DNA of 64,000 bases from Arthrobacter sp. 24S4-2 (GCF_005280255.1 NZ_CP040018.1:372001-436000), one strand, 5' to 3'. Positions 52,005 through 61,552 are shown, counted from the first letter of the stretch. Program-made: numbers and translations. The notes: generated by a model from the letters alone, not told the origin.

Positions 52005-52906
52005 GCAGGCTGCGTCGCGACAAGCAAATGCTGGTCATGATGTTGCCGGGTGTGTTGTTTCTTCTCGTGTTCTTCTACGTTCCCATCCTGGGCAATGTGA
52101 TCGCCTTCCAGGATTACCAGCCGTATCTCGGCATCGGCGACAGCCTCTGGGTGGGTTGGCAGAACTTCTTGGATCTCTTTATCAACCCGGACTTCGTCAA
52201 TGCCTTTTGGAATACGCTGTATCTGGCCGCATGGCAGCTGGTATTCCTCTTCCCCGTGCCGCTCGTACTGGCCCTCATCGTGGATTCGCTGATCAGCCCG
52301 CGAATTCGCAAGATCTTCCAGAGCATCGCCTACCTGCCGCACTTCCTGTCCTGGGTCCTCGTCATTGCCTTCTTCCAACAGATGCTTGGTGGGGCGGGGT
52401 TCATCAACAACTCGTTGCGGCACGTGGGCATGGACACCATCCCGTTCATGACCAACGCGGACACCTTCCCGGTGCTGGTGGTTGTCCAGATGATCTGGAA
52501 AGACGCCGGCTGGGCCATGATCATCTTCCTGGCAGCCCTTGCCAGCATTGACGCTTCACTCTACGAGGCTGCCGCAGCCGACGGCGCTGGCCGCTGGCGC
52601 AGGGTCTGGCATATCACGCTGCCCGGGCTGCGCCCCGTCATCGTCCTGCTGCTGATCCTCCGGATCGGCGACATCCTATCCGTTGGCTTTGAGCAGTTCA
52701 TCCTTCAGCGAGATGCCGTGGGCGCAGGCGCAGCCGAAGTCCTTGACACGTTCACGTACTACACGGGTGTTGTTGGCGGTGGCTGGAGTTCCGGTGCAGC
52801 GGCAGGCCTGGCCAAAGGTGTCGTCAGTCTGGTGCTGATCTGGGGAGCCAACAAACTGGCCCACAAGTTCGGCGAAGACGGAATTTTTGCCAAGAAGGTC
52901 GGCTAG
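52001..52906 (+). CDS. Carbohydrate ABC transporter permease 1 (LplB/UgpA type)
   Basis: 301-aa inner-membrane permease of a CUT1-type importer with six hydrophobic helices. The EAA loop, which docks the ATPase, reads YEAAAADGAGRWRRVWHITL near 188-207; QDYQPYLGI after helix 1 is typical of LplB/YtcP systems. The open frame begins at a GTG without ribosome site, and a well-initiated upstream frame (from 51849) joins it after a one-base correction. The true protein may be about 352 aa. It is the first of three transporter genes; no ATPase gene is present, as usual where a shared MsiK-like ATPase serves several importers. Confidence 0.87.
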   Translation: MSRLRRDKQMLVMMLPGVLFLLVFFYVPILGNVIAFQDYQPYLGIGDSLWVGWQNFLDLFINPDFVNAFWNTLYLAAWQLVFLFPVPLVLALIVDSLISPRIRKIFQSIAYLPHFLSWVLVIAFFQQMLGGAGFINNSLRHVGMDTIPFMTNADTFPVLVVVQMIWKDAGWAMIIFLAALASIDASLYEAAAADGAGRWRRVWHITLPGLRPVIVLLLILRIGDILSVGFEQFILQRDAVGAGAAEVLDTFTYYTGVVGGGWSSGAAAGLAKGVVSLVLIWGANKLAHKFGEDGIFAKKVG

Positions 52907-52935
52907 CCGGAACGGCCGCCGCGAAGGAGACTCAC

Positions 52936-53859
52936 ATGGCTACAACACTGTTTACCAAAAAAGCCCCCGGGCTGACGCGCGATTCCAAGCGTCCTGTCTG
53001 GAAAGAGAAGCCCTCTCTGCTTTACCAGAGCATTAAAGCTGTCGTTCTCGTGCTCTTCAGCATCTCCATCCTGGCTCCCATGCTCCTCGTGGTGTCCACC
53101 TCGCTGGCCGACAATGAACAGCTGACGGCCGCTGGCGGCTTCGTGATGTGGCCGGAGCGGCCAACACTGGAGGCCTACCAGACCATCTTCCGAGGCCCCA
53201 TGGTTCTGCAATCGCTCGGAGTTAGCCTCTTCATCACCGTGGTGGGCACCCTGCTGGCGCTGTTTGTGACTATCACCATGGCCTATGCCACCAGCCGGTC
53301 GGTCGTTTTCGGACGCCCCGTGATCCTTGCAGTCCTATTCACGCTACTGTTTGCCCCCGGACTCATTCCCTCTTTCCTGATGATTCGCGAACTCCATCTG
53401 CTGGACTCTCTGTGGTCCCTGATCCTGCCTGGTATCTTCGGTGCGTTCAACTTCGTGGTGATGCGTTCCTTCTTTATGAACATCCCGGGCGAACTCATTG
53501 AGAGTGCCCGCATTGACGGGGCGAGCGACTGGCAAATCCTCTGGAAGATCGTCCTGCCCCTTTCCAAGGCTGTGGTCGCTGTGGTGGGTCTGTTCTACGC
53601 CGTGGGCTTCTGGAACTCCTTCTTCAACGCCCTCCTGTACATCAACGACCACAGCAAATGGCCCATCCAGCTCCTCCTGCGCAACTTCGTCGTCCAGGGC
53701 AGTGGTGCGGCCGACGGGCTGGGGATCACCACCACCCCTCCGCCACAGTCAATCCAGATGGCAGTCGTTGTGGTTGCCCTCCTCCCTATCCTCATGGTCT
53801 ACCCGTTCCTGCAGAAGCACTTCGCCAAGGGCGTTATCACCGGCGCGGTCAAAGGCTGA
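52936..53859 (+). CDS. Carbohydrate ABC transporter permease 2 (YtcP/UgpE type)
   Basis: 307-aa second permease with six helices and the EAA motif ESARIDGASDWQILWKIVLP near 195-214. N-terminal 35 residues are polar. The ATG follows GAAGGAGA. It is 29 bp downstream of permease 1, and the two form the membrane channel for the lipoprotein encoded next. Confidence 0.92.
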   Translation: MATTLFTKKAPGLTRDSKRPVWKEKPSLLYQSIKAVVLVLFSISILAPMLLVVSTSLADNEQLTAAGGFVMWPERPTLEAYQTIFRGPMVLQSLGVSLFITVVGTLLALFVTITMAYATSRSVVFGRPVILAVLFTLLFAPGLIPSFLMIRELHLLDSLWSLILPGIFGAFNFVVMRSFFMNIPGELIESARIDGASDWQILWKIVLPLSKAVVAVVGLFYAVGFWNSFFNALLYINDHSKWPIQLLLRNFVVQGSGAADGLGITTTPPPQSIQMAVVVVALLPILMVYPFLQKHFAKGVITGAVKG

Positions 53860-53920
53860 TGCAGCCTTCCTGCCCGCTTTTCAGACAACTCCGCAAGAAA
53901 AACCAGAAAGGTCTACGCCC

Positions 53921-55588
53921 ATGACGAGCGCTACTTACGGACAGCCCGGATTCAGCCGACGCGGCTTCCTCGGCCTTGCAGGCCTTACGGTCACCGCTGC
54001 CGGCCTGTCCGCCTGCGGGACCGGCGGAGCCGGCGTCGGAGGCAGCGGCGGCGCCGCCGCCTCCTCGGCACTCAAGCTGCCCACATACAAGGAATTCACC
54101 GGTTTCGCCCCGGACATTCCCGGTAACGAAAAGGGACTGCAGGCAGCCTTCTTCAAGCTCCCCGAGGCAGCAACGTCCGTCAAGGGCGCGCCGCTCAAGG
54201 GCAAGGTGACCGGCCTCACGGAAACCTTCGACACCATGAGTCCAGCTATGAACGACAACCCCTTCTGGCAGCGTCTCAATGCCAAATTGGGCGGCGAGCT
54301 GGACCTCCAGATTGCCGAGGACATCGGAGACGGCTACCCGGCGAAGTTCGCCACCGTCCTTGCCAGCAACGATCTCCCTGACATGATGTGGGTTCCGCCG
54401 AACCAAGGCATCCCCAACATCGGTCCCATGCTGGAAGCCAAATTCCAGGACCTGACACCGTACCTCTCCGGGGACGCCGTGCTCGAGTACCCCAATCTGG
54501 CCGCCCTGAAGCCGGATTCCTGGAAGACCGCCGTCGTCAACGGCAAAATCTGGGGAGCACCGATCCCCAGCACGCCTTTCGGGCAGATCACGTCCGGGCG
54601 GAGTGACATATGGGCGGCAGTTGACGGGCTCAACGCCGCCAGCGCCGATGAGTTCCTCGAAAAGGCCAAGGAACTGACCCGCCCCGGTGAGCAGAAGTAT
54701 GCGCTGGAACCGGCCTACACCAACATTCTCCACATGGTCACTGAATGGTATGGAGCCCCAAACGGCTGGGCCGTGAACAAGGACCGCACCCTGACGCACC
54801 TCTTCGAGACGGACGAGTACGCTGCCGGGGTGGAGTTCACTGCCAAGATGTTTGCAGCTGGAGTGTTTTACCCGGACAGCAAGGCGTCCGACATCCGCAC
54901 CCGTGTGGCCAACGGCACTGTTGCTGCACAGGTTCTGGTGGGTCCGCACGACATCCGCAGCTTCCGCGGCCTGAACAAGACCGCCAAGTTCGACCTTCTG
55001 GTCCCCTTCAGCGCCGACGGCAAGATCAAACCGGTCTACGACATGGGCTATGGCACCGTCGGCTTCACACCGTTCAAGAAAGCCGAGGAAGGCAGGATCC
55101 GCGAGCTTCTGGCTCTGATCAACTACCTTTCCGCCCCTTTCGGCACAGCGGAGTACATACAGAAGAACTACGGCGAGACCGGGCAGGACTACACGCTGGA
55201 CGATGCCGGCAACCCGGTTCTCAGCGAGTCCGGTGCCACCAACATCCCAGGTCTCGCTTCGGCCCTGAACATTATGTCCAGCCCGGAGAATGTGCTTTTC
55301 AACCCGGGCTACGACGATGACACGCGATACGTCAATGAGCAGCAGAAGAAGCTACTTGAAATTGCCTGGCGTAACCCGACCAACGGCAGCTACTCGGACA
55401 CCAACGCCAAGGTGGGTGCAAAGGTCACCAAGCAACTGCGCGACAAGGTCATTGACGTCATCACCGGACGCGAGAAGGTGGGAGTCCTCAAGGATGCAGT
55501 GAAGCGCTGGCAGTCAGAGGGCGGCAACAAGATCCGTGAAGAGTATCAGGCGGCCTTGCCCGCGGACGTACCGATCTTCAGCTCGTAG
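53921..55588 (+). CDS. Sugar-binding lipoprotein of the ABC importer (Tat-exported)
   Basis: 555-aa extracellular solute-binding protein, family 1, of the large LipO/YtcQ type. The N-terminus carries a twin-arginine motif SRRGFLG followed by a lipobox LSAC with the lipidated residue Cys32, so it is exported folded and anchored outside. The body has ASNDLPDMMWVPP and NGKIWGAPIPSTPFGQI segments typical of oligosaccharide binders. The ATG at 53921 follows AGAAAGG. It is 61 bp downstream of permease 2. The glycan genes around suggest a galactose- or fucose-containing oligosaccharide. Confidence 0.92.
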   Translation: MTSATYGQPGFSRRGFLGLAGLTVTAAGLSACGTGGAGVGGSGGAAASSALKLPTYKEFTGFAPDIPGNEKGLQAAFFKLPEAATSVKGAPLKGKVTGLTETFDTMSPAMNDNPFWQRLNAKLGGELDLQIAEDIGDGYPAKFATVLASNDLPDMMWVPPNQGIPNIGPMLEAKFQDLTPYLSGDAVLEYPNLAALKPDSWKTAVVNGKIWGAPIPSTPFGQITSGRSDIWAAVDGLNAASADEFLEKAKELTRPGEQKYALEPAYTNILHMVTEWYGAPNGWAVNKDRTLTHLFETDEYAAGVEFTAKMFAAGVFYPDSKASDIRTRVANGTVAAQVLVGPHDIRSFRGLNKTAKFDLLVPFSADGKIKPVYDMGYGTVGFTPFKKAEEGRIRELLALINYLSAPFGTAEYIQKNYGETGQDYTLDDAGNPVLSESGATNIPGLASALNIMSSPENVLFNPGYDDDTRYVNEQQKKLLEIAWRNPTNGSYSDTNAKVGAKVTKQLRDKVIDVITGREKVGVLKDAVKRWQSEGGNKIREEYQAALPADVPIFSS

Positions 55589-55594
55589 TAAGAC

Positions 55595-55664
55595 GGTTGT
55601 GGCGGCGGGGGGTCTGCCCACTGTCGCCACAACCTGATGTTCAGCAACACCAGTTGGCGACAGT
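55595..55664 (+). terminator. Two mutually exclusive hairpins after the lipoprotein gene
   Basis: Stem A: GGTTGTGGCG (55595-55604) with CGCCACAACC (55625-55634). Stem B: ACTGTCGCCA (55620-55629) with TGGCGACAGT (55655-55664). All arms are perfect, and the two stems share bases 55625-55629, so only one can form. This may be a partial terminator that lowers lacI expression relative to the importer. Confidence 0.6.
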
Positions 55665-55694
55665 CCCAGGTCGCCAGGTTCACGGAGGAGATTC

Positions 55695-56714
55695 ATGACG
55701 TTGACAAATCGCAGGGCACAGCGCCCGACCATCAGGATGGTCGCGGCGGAGGCCGGTGTGTCCACGGCAACTGTTTCCTACATCTTGTCCGGCCGGCGAG
55801 GTGAAGCCGGTCCGGGTTGCTCGGAAGCCACTGTGAGCAGGGTAAGGGCTGCTGCGGAACGGCTGGGCTACAGGCCCAACCAGGCGGCACGCGCCATCCG
55901 GACCGGGCGCACGAACACTGTGATCCTGTCCCTGACCATGCTTTCGGACCCGTGGGCGCTTGCAGTAATCGAGGCGGTCCAGCGTGCGGCGGCTCCCTTG
56001 GGCATCACGCCCATGATCCTTGCCGATGCTGACTGGGCCAAGGTTCTCCAGAGCCACAGTGCCGACGCAGTCTTTGTGGACGCTGTCCGGGAGCACAACG
56101 AACAGACACTTCGTGAGTTGGCAGGCCGGGGGTCAAGGCTGGTGGTGTTCCACGAGTCCCTGGAGCCGGAAGGCTTTGACGTCGTACGCTCCGTTGCAGG
56201 ACCCGGCTGTGTCCTGGCCGTGGAACATCTGTTGGCAAGTCATACGAAGATAGCGTGCCTTGCCGCCGGCAGCTCCCTTGCGGGGCCGCGGTTCAAGGCA
56301 TACACAGACGCCCATAAATCGGCCGGGCTGCCGGTCCGTGACGACTACGTGGGGACTTTCGATGGAAGTTCGGCAGGCGCCTACGCCGCCGCTACGCGGC
56401 TGCTTTCCCTGGAGGATCCGCCAACGGCCATCTTTGCCACTACGGACTATGCGGCCGTCAGCGCTATCAACGCGGCGCAGCGAATGGGGCTCGGAGTCGG
56501 CACGGACATTGACATCATCGGTGTGGGAAACACGGTGGAGGGCGAACGGATGTCCCCGTCGCTGAGCAGCGTGGGCCCTGTGGGCTTCTTTGACAGCCTG
56601 GCGCGGAAGCTGATGGACCGTGCCCTGGGATCCGACGAGGATCCCGGCGTCCTGGACTTCCCTTGGGAACTGTTCGTCCGTGAATCAGCACCGGCGAAGA
56701 AAGCAAGACACTAG
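55695..56714 (+). CDS. LacI-family repressor of the glycan locus
   Basis: 339-aa LacI-type regulator: HTH in residues 12-35 (IRMVAAEAGVSTATVSYILS), hinge helix (RPNQAARAIRTGRTN) and periplasmic-binding-like sugar domain (TAIFATTDYAAVSAINAAQR, IDIIGVGN). The ATG follows GGAGGAGATT. It lies inside the rightward gene set (importer, regulator, oxidoreductase, beta-galactosidase) and probably represses it through TTAAACGGTTAA upstream of the first permease, with a sugar released from the imported glycan as inducer. Confidence 0.9.
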   Translation: MTLTNRRAQRPTIRMVAAEAGVSTATVSYILSGRRGEAGPGCSEATVSRVRAAAERLGYRPNQAARAIRTGRTNTVILSLTMLSDPWALAVIEAVQRAAAPLGITPMILADADWAKVLQSHSADAVFVDAVREHNEQTLRELAGRGSRLVVFHESLEPEGFDVVRSVAGPGCVLAVEHLLASHTKIACLAAGSSLAGPRFKAYTDAHKSAGLPVRDDYVGTFDGSSAGAYAAATRLLSLEDPPTAIFATTDYAAVSAINAAQRMGLGVGTDIDIIGVGNTVEGERMSPSLSSVGPVGFFDSLARKLMDRALGSDEDPGVLDFPWELFVRESAPAKKARH

Positions 56715-56818
56715 GTTTTGAACCAATTACGGTGCCGCGCAGCCTCCGGGAATCCGGGCAGGCATGCGGCTACATGGCGGCCTAAGGGCTGCAACCAAGC
56801 AGGAGGAATCGCGTAGCA

Positions 56819-58015
56819 ATGAGAACTGTTGATATGAAGGTCGGGCTGGTCGGATTCGGTCTGAGGGCGAGTCTGTGGAAGCACGTCCACAACCCGGGCC
56901 AGGGATCCGAAGTAACCATCGTGTGCGATACCAGCGCGCGCGGCCGCGCGGACGCTACCGAAAAGATCCCTACGGCCAGGGTCACGGCGGATCTCAATGA
57001 GCTGCTCACCAGCGGCATTGACGCAGTCCTGGTTCTTACGCCGGACAACCAGCACGCATTAGTGGCCGTCGAGACGCTCAGGGCCGGCATTCCCACCTTC
57101 TGCGAGAAACCGTTGGACGTCACACTTGAGGCAGCGGATCTGATCCTGCAGACGGCTTATGAAACCGGAACGAGGCTGTACGTCGGTCACAACATGCGCC
57201 ACATGCCAGTGGTAGTGCAGATGCGCCAACTGATTGAAGACGGTGTGATTGGCGACGTCAAAGCGATCTGGTGCCGGCACTTTGTGGGCAACGGGGGCGA
57301 CTACTACTTTAAGGACTGGCACTCCGAACGCAAGAACGTCACGTCGCTGCTGCTCCAGAAGGGTGCCCACGACATCGACGTCATCCACTGGCTGGCGAAC
57401 GGCTACACCAAGCGGGTGTCTGCCATTGGGGACCTCGCCGTATACGGTGATGTCCGGGACCGCCGGGACAACGCCGGCCGCCGGATGGGGGACTGGTTCT
57501 CGCTCGATAACTGGCCGCCCACGGAGCAAACGGCGCTCAGTCCGCTGATCGATGTGGAAGACATTTCCATGATGCAGATGGTGCTGGACAACGGGGTGCT
57601 GGCTTCCTACCAGCAGTGTCATTTCACCCCCGACTATTGGCGGAACTACACGGTGATCGGCACCAAGGGCAGGATCGAGAACTTCGGCGACGGCCCGGGC
57701 GGCAAGATCAGCGTCTGGACGTCGAGGACATCCACCGGTTTCGCTGAGCCGGACCGGGTGATCGGGATTCCCGACGGCGATGGCGGCCACGGCGGCGCCG
57801 ATCCTCGCCTGATCGCCGAGTTCCTGGAGTTCGCCGCCCGCGGCGGGCAGACCCGTACCAGCCCTATCGCCGCCCGCCAGTCAGTGGCAGCGGGTGTGCT
57901 GGCCACAGAATCCCTACGCGGTGACGGCTCTGCTCGCGAAGTCCCGGCATTGCCCGCCGACCTGGTCGGGTATTTTGAAGCCGGCCAACCTGCCCGTGAC
58001 TCAAGCCATTGTTGA
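56819..58015 (+). CDS. Gfo/Idh/MocA-family oxidoreductase
   Basis: 398-aa NAD(P)-dependent sugar oxidoreductase. N-terminal Rossmann motif VGLVGFGLRASLWKH, then the family EKPLDVTLEAAD motif near 100 (conserved Lys), and the C-terminal alpha/beta domain with KGAHDIDVIHWLANGYTKR containing the usual catalytic Asp/His pair. Substrates of the family range from glucose to inositols and glycosides, including NAD-dependent glycosidases; none can be chosen here. AGGAGG stands about 13 bases before the ATG. It is followed 55 bp later by the GH35 gene. Confidence 0.88.
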   Translation: MRTVDMKVGLVGFGLRASLWKHVHNPGQGSEVTIVCDTSARGRADATEKIPTARVTADLNELLTSGIDAVLVLTPDNQHALVAVETLRAGIPTFCEKPLDVTLEAADLILQTAYETGTRLYVGHNMRHMPVVVQMRQLIEDGVIGDVKAIWCRHFVGNGGDYYFKDWHSERKNVTSLLLQKGAHDIDVIHWLANGYTKRVSAIGDLAVYGDVRDRRDNAGRRMGDWFSLDNWPPTEQTALSPLIDVEDISMMQMVLDNGVLASYQQCHFTPDYWRNYTVIGTKGRIENFGDGPGGKISVWTSRTSTGFAEPDRVIGIPDGDGGHGGADPRLIAEFLEFAARGGQTRTSPIAARQSVAAGVLATESLRGDGSAREVPALPADLVGYFEAGQPARDSSHC

Positions 58016-58070
58016 CTACGAACGAACCGAAATCCTTGAACAAGACCATCACATCAGGAATGGACAATGC

Positions 58071-59894
58071 ATGGACCTGCGACCGCCCGAACAAACGGCC
58101 CACCAATCGGCTGGAACAGGCCCCCGTGCATCTGGAGCGCAGCCACCCATCCTGAGCTACAGGGGCAATGCGTTTTACCGTTCAGGAAAACAGCACCGCA
58201 TCCTGGCGGGTGCCATCCACTACTTCCGCGTGCACCCGAGTCAGTGGGAGGACCGCTTGGCCAAGTTGCGGGCCATGGGAGCCAACACGGTCGATACGTA
58301 CGTTGCCTGGAACTTCCATCAGCCGACGCGCGGGCAGCGCCCCAATTTCACACATTGGCGGGATCTGGGCCGCTTCATCGATCTGGCCGCAGCCCAAGAC
58401 CTGGATGTGATCGTTCGTCCCGGGCCGTACATATGTGCGGAATGGGATAACGGAGGGATCCCTGCATGGCTGACGGGCACGCCGGGGATCGGTCTGCGCT
58501 GTTCCGATCCGGTCTTCACAGACGCGGTCGAGGAATGGTTTGACGACCTCCTGCCCATCATCGCAACCCGCCAGGCGGCCCGGGGCGGGCCGGTGGTCGC
58601 GGTGCAGATCGAGAACGAGTACGGCAGCTACGGCGACGACAAGGCGTACTTACGCTGGAACCGCCGGGCGCTCATGGACCGGGGCATCTTGGAGCTTCTG
58701 TTCACCGCGGACGGCGGAACCGATTTCCACCTCGACGGCGGTGCACTGGACGGAACTTTGGCTGCGGCCACCCTGGGGAGCCGCGGGGAGGAATCAGTGG
58801 CAACTTGGCGGCGACGCAGGCCGGACGAGCCGTTTTTCAATGTCGAGTTTTGGGGTGGCTGGTTCGATCACTGGCATGAGGATCACCACGTCCGGGAGAA
58901 GGAGGACGCGGAGGCCGAAGTCTCAAAAATCCTGGATCTGGACGGCTCAGTGTGCATCTATATGGCCCATGGAGGTACGAACTTTGGGCTTTGGTCCGGC
59001 AGCAACCACGATGGTGAAAAGCTCCAGCCAACGGTTACCAGCTATGACTCCGATGCCCCGATCGCGGAGAACGGCGACCTAACGCCCAAGTACCATGCCC
59101 TGCGAAGGGCATTCTTCCATGCGCAGGGCACTGTGGAACCTCCCGAGCTGGATCCGGAGCTGTTGGCGCCTGCCCCGGTTTTGCCCGGCCGAACCCTTGA
59201 CGTGGAGCCTGGCGTCGAGCTGCTAGAACTACTCCGTGCCGGTACGCGGCAGCGATCCAGCGTGCGGCCTCTTACATTTGAGGAGATGGACCTCGACTCG
59301 GGCCTGATGCTGTACGGCGCTGAGGTAACGCTGCCAGGGCTCCCTCACGCCCCGACCGAATCGCGGATCCGGATCATGGAACTCCATGACCGCGCCCACC
59401 TTTGGATCGACGGCCGTCACGCCGGGATACTGGATGGAGCGAGCGCACGGGAGGGATTGAGGGTCCAGGGAACCGGGGCCTCCGTGCGACTGGACATCCT
59501 CGTGGAAAACCAGGGGCGGATTAATTACGGACCTTTGACGGGTCAGGGGAAAGGCATTCTGGGGGGAGTCCTAGTAAACCAGCGCCACACCTTTCACTGG
59601 ACGCAGACCCCCCACTCGCTCAGCGACTGGGGGGATCGGGAACTTGAACACCTTGCTTCAGCCAGCTTCCGGACGGATGCCGCCGCGGACACCTTTCTGG
59701 CCCTCCCCGGTTTCGGTAAGGGATTCGTCTGGATCAACGGCTTCCTGCTCGGCCGCTATTGGGAGGTGGGGCCCCAGTCCACTCTCTACATACCGGCTCC
59801 GCTGATCCGGACCGGCAGCAACTCGATCAAGATCCTGGAGCTGGAGAAGTGGGGCAGCTCAATAGAGCTGCGCACCGAGCCGGAGCTTGGCTAG
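58071..59894 (+). CDS. GH35 beta-galactosidase
   Basis: 607-aa cytoplasmic beta-galactosidase of family GH35 (no signal peptide). The barrel starts LAGAIHYFRVHPSQWEDRL. The catalytic acid/base is Glu183 in QIENEYGSYG and the nucleophile Glu259 in FNVEFWGGWFDHW. C-terminal jelly-roll domains follow (RAHLWIDGRHAGIL, GKGFVWINGFLLGRYW). It would remove terminal beta-galactose from oligosaccharides brought in by the ABC importer. The ATG at 58071 is used; it follows AGGAATGG. The stop overlaps the stop of the convergent DeoR gene in a CTAG. Confidence 0.93.
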   Translation: MDLRPPEQTAHQSAGTGPRASGAQPPILSYRGNAFYRSGKQHRILAGAIHYFRVHPSQWEDRLAKLRAMGANTVDTYVAWNFHQPTRGQRPNFTHWRDLGRFIDLAAAQDLDVIVRPGPYICAEWDNGGIPAWLTGTPGIGLRCSDPVFTDAVEEWFDDLLPIIATRQAARGGPVVAVQIENEYGSYGDDKAYLRWNRRALMDRGILELLFTADGGTDFHLDGGALDGTLAAATLGSRGEESVATWRRRRPDEPFFNVEFWGGWFDHWHEDHHVREKEDAEAEVSKILDLDGSVCIYMAHGGTNFGLWSGSNHDGEKLQPTVTSYDSDAPIAENGDLTPKYHALRRAFFHAQGTVEPPELDPELLAPAPVLPGRTLDVEPGVELLELLRAGTRQRSSVRPLTFEEMDLDSGLMLYGAEVTLPGLPHAPTESRIRIMELHDRAHLWIDGRHAGILDGASAREGLRVQGTGASVRLDILVENQGRINYGPLTGQGKGILGGVLVNQRHTFHWTQTPHSLSDWGDRELEHLASASFRTDAAADTFLALPGFGKGFVWINGFLLGRYWEVGPQSTLYIPAPLIRTGSNSIKILELEKWGSSIELRTEPELG

Positions 59895-60691
59895 ACCGCA
59901 GCAGCGCCCATCGCCACGATGACTTCCGTGCCGTTCGCCTCAAAGGCAGCTTTGTCCTTTTGCGAGATCCCGGAATCCGTAATCAGTCTGCGAAAGGGGT
60001 AACCGGCCATGGTGGCGAAGGCGCGGCGCCCCACCTTCGAGGAGTCCGCAAGTACATAGGATTCGGTGGCTCGCCGGGCCATGAGGGTGTTGACCGACGC
60101 CTCGCCTTCGTCGGTGATGGTCGGCCCCACCTCCGCGTCGATTCCATTGACACCGATGAAGGCGAAGTCGAGGGCGACTTTCTGCATGACGATGTCCGTG
60201 TAGGGTCCGACGAGCTCGTAGGAGCGGGGGTTCAGGATGCCGCCGGTGACCATGATCTTGATGTTGGGCCGAACTGCGAGCTGGGCAGCGATGTTGATGG
60301 CGTTAGTGACCACAGTCAGGGTGGGCCGGTCCGATGGGGTGTTCAGGTCTTCCCGCGTAGACAGCACATGGGCCAGCGCCGTTGTGGTGGTGCCTCCGCT
60401 GAGGCCGATTACGGCACCGGGTTGGATGAGCCTTGACGCCTCTTCCGCAATGAGATTCTTGGCTTCGGCATGGTCATCGCGGTTGTATCGGCTGGGGAGG
60501 TCATAAGCCACCGCGCCGGTAGTAGCACCGCCTCTGGTGCGGCTGAGTAACCGTTGCTTTGCGAGACTGTCCAGGTCCCTGCGGGCGGTGGCAGGTGAAA
60601 CACCTAATTTTGCGACGATGTCCTCCACCTCGATCTGCCCTGTGTCAGCAAGCAGGTCAAGGATCGCTGCCAGTCGATCGGTGCGGGTCAT
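59891..60691 (-). CDS. DeoR-family regulator
   Basis: 266-aa DeoR-type repressor: N-terminal HTH (RLAAILDLLADTGQIEVEDI, AKLGVSPATARRDLDSLAKQ) and sugar-phosphate-sensing domain (GLSGGTTTTALAHVL, VTGGILNPRSYELVGP, FIGVNGIDAEVGPTI). Typical inducers are phosphorylated sugars such as tagatose 6-phosphate or galactosamine 6-phosphate, which matches the enzymes of the same leftward operon. The ATG at 60691 follows GAGAGG by seven bases. It is the last gene of the operon in this window. Confidence 0.9.
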   Translation of the reverse strand: MTRTDRLAAILDLLADTGQIEVEDIVAKLGVSPATARRDLDSLAKQRLLSRTRGGATTGAVAYDLPSRYNRDDHAEAKNLIAEEASRLIQPGAVIGLSGGTTTTALAHVLSTREDLNTPSDRPTLTVVTNAINIAAQLAVRPNIKIMVTGGILNPRSYELVGPYTDIVMQKVALDFAFIGVNGIDAEVGPTITDEGEASVNTLMARRATESYVLADSSKVGRRAFATMAGYPFRRLITDSGISQKDKAAFEANGTEVIVAMGAAAV

Positions 60692-60712
60692 GAACATACC
60701 TCTCAAGTGGTA

Positions 60713-61552
60713 CTACGTCGCCCTGGCGAACAGAGCCAGGAGCCGCGACACCTCGGGAACCAGGGCTTCGCGGCCGGCCTTCACGTACTTGCGGGAATCC
60801 ACCACGGCAGGGTTGGCCGCCAGGTAGTCCCGGACCGCACGGGTGAAGAATCCGTTTAAATGGGTGGAAACATTTATCTTAGTCATGCCCGAGCCGATAG
60901 CGGCGACGATTGCGTCGTCTGCCACGCCTGAGCTTCCGTGCAGCACGAGCGGCACGTCCAGGGCGGACTTCAGCCGGGCGATCAGCGGCAGGTCCAGGAC
61001 CGCCTTACGCTCGGTCATGGCGTGGGAGGATCCGACTGCAACGGCCAGCGCGTCTACGCCGGTAGCGGCGACGAAGGCGGCTGCTTCGCATGGATCTGTC
61101 CTGGCTCCGGGCGCGTGGGCGCCGTCCTTGCCTCCCACTTTGCCAAGTTCGGCTTCCACGTAGACGCCTGCCTTATGCGCGTGTTCGGTGACCCGCCGCG
61201 TGGCGGCAACGTTCAGGTCGTAAGGCAGATGGGCGCCGTCATACATCACGGAACCAAAGCCCAGCCCGATGGCCTCCAGCGCGAGCTCTTCGGATTCGGC
61301 GTGATCCAGGTGGATGGAAACCGGAACCGACGCTTGCCGGGCCGCGGCCATGGCTGCGCTGGCCAACGGCTCCAGTCCGCCATGGAAGTTGGCGCAGTTT
61401 TCCGAAATCTGCAGGATCACTGGAAGTCCGGCCGCTTCCGCGCCACCCACGAGTCCTTCCAGAGTTTCCAGGTGAACGATGTTGAAGGCCGCCTGACCCA
61501 CGCCCCGCTCTAAAGCGCGGTTCATCAGGTCCCGGGTTTTGACCAAGGTCAT
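60713..61552 (-). CDS. Class II ketose-bisphosphate aldolase (GatY/KbaY type)
   Basis: 279-aa zinc aldolase that would split tagatose 1,6-bisphosphate (or fructose 1,6-bisphosphate) to dihydroxyacetone phosphate and glyceraldehyde 3-phosphate. Motifs: SIHLDHAESEELA with catalytic Asp and zinc His, YVEAELGKVGGKD, VLHGSSGV with a zinc His region replaced by the usual HGSSG loop, and GMTKINVSTHLN. AAAGGAG precedes the ATG at 61552. It overlaps the corrected PfkB stop by four bases (ATGA). The set SIS-ROK-PfkB-aldolase favours tagatose over fructose as substrate series. Confidence 0.87.
   Translation of the reverse strand: MTLVKTRDLMNRALERGVGQAAFNIVHLETLEGLVGGAEAAGLPVILQISENCANFHGGLEPLASAAMAAARQASVPVSIHLDHAESEELALEAIGLGFGSVMYDGAHLPYDLNVAATRRVTEHAHKAGVYVEAELGKVGGKDGAHAPGARTDPCEAAAFVAATGVDALAVAVGSSHAMTERKAVLDLPLIARLKSALDVPLVLHGSSGVADDAIVAAIGSGMTKINVSTHLNGFFTRAVRDYLAANPAVVDSRKYVKAGREALVPEVSRLLALFARAT

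Noticed and set aside
61239..61548. C-terminal extension of the PfkB frame into the aldolase gene
   Set aside because: Sequence is Arg/Pro/Gly-rich and unrelated to the family; a one-base correction gives the proper end.
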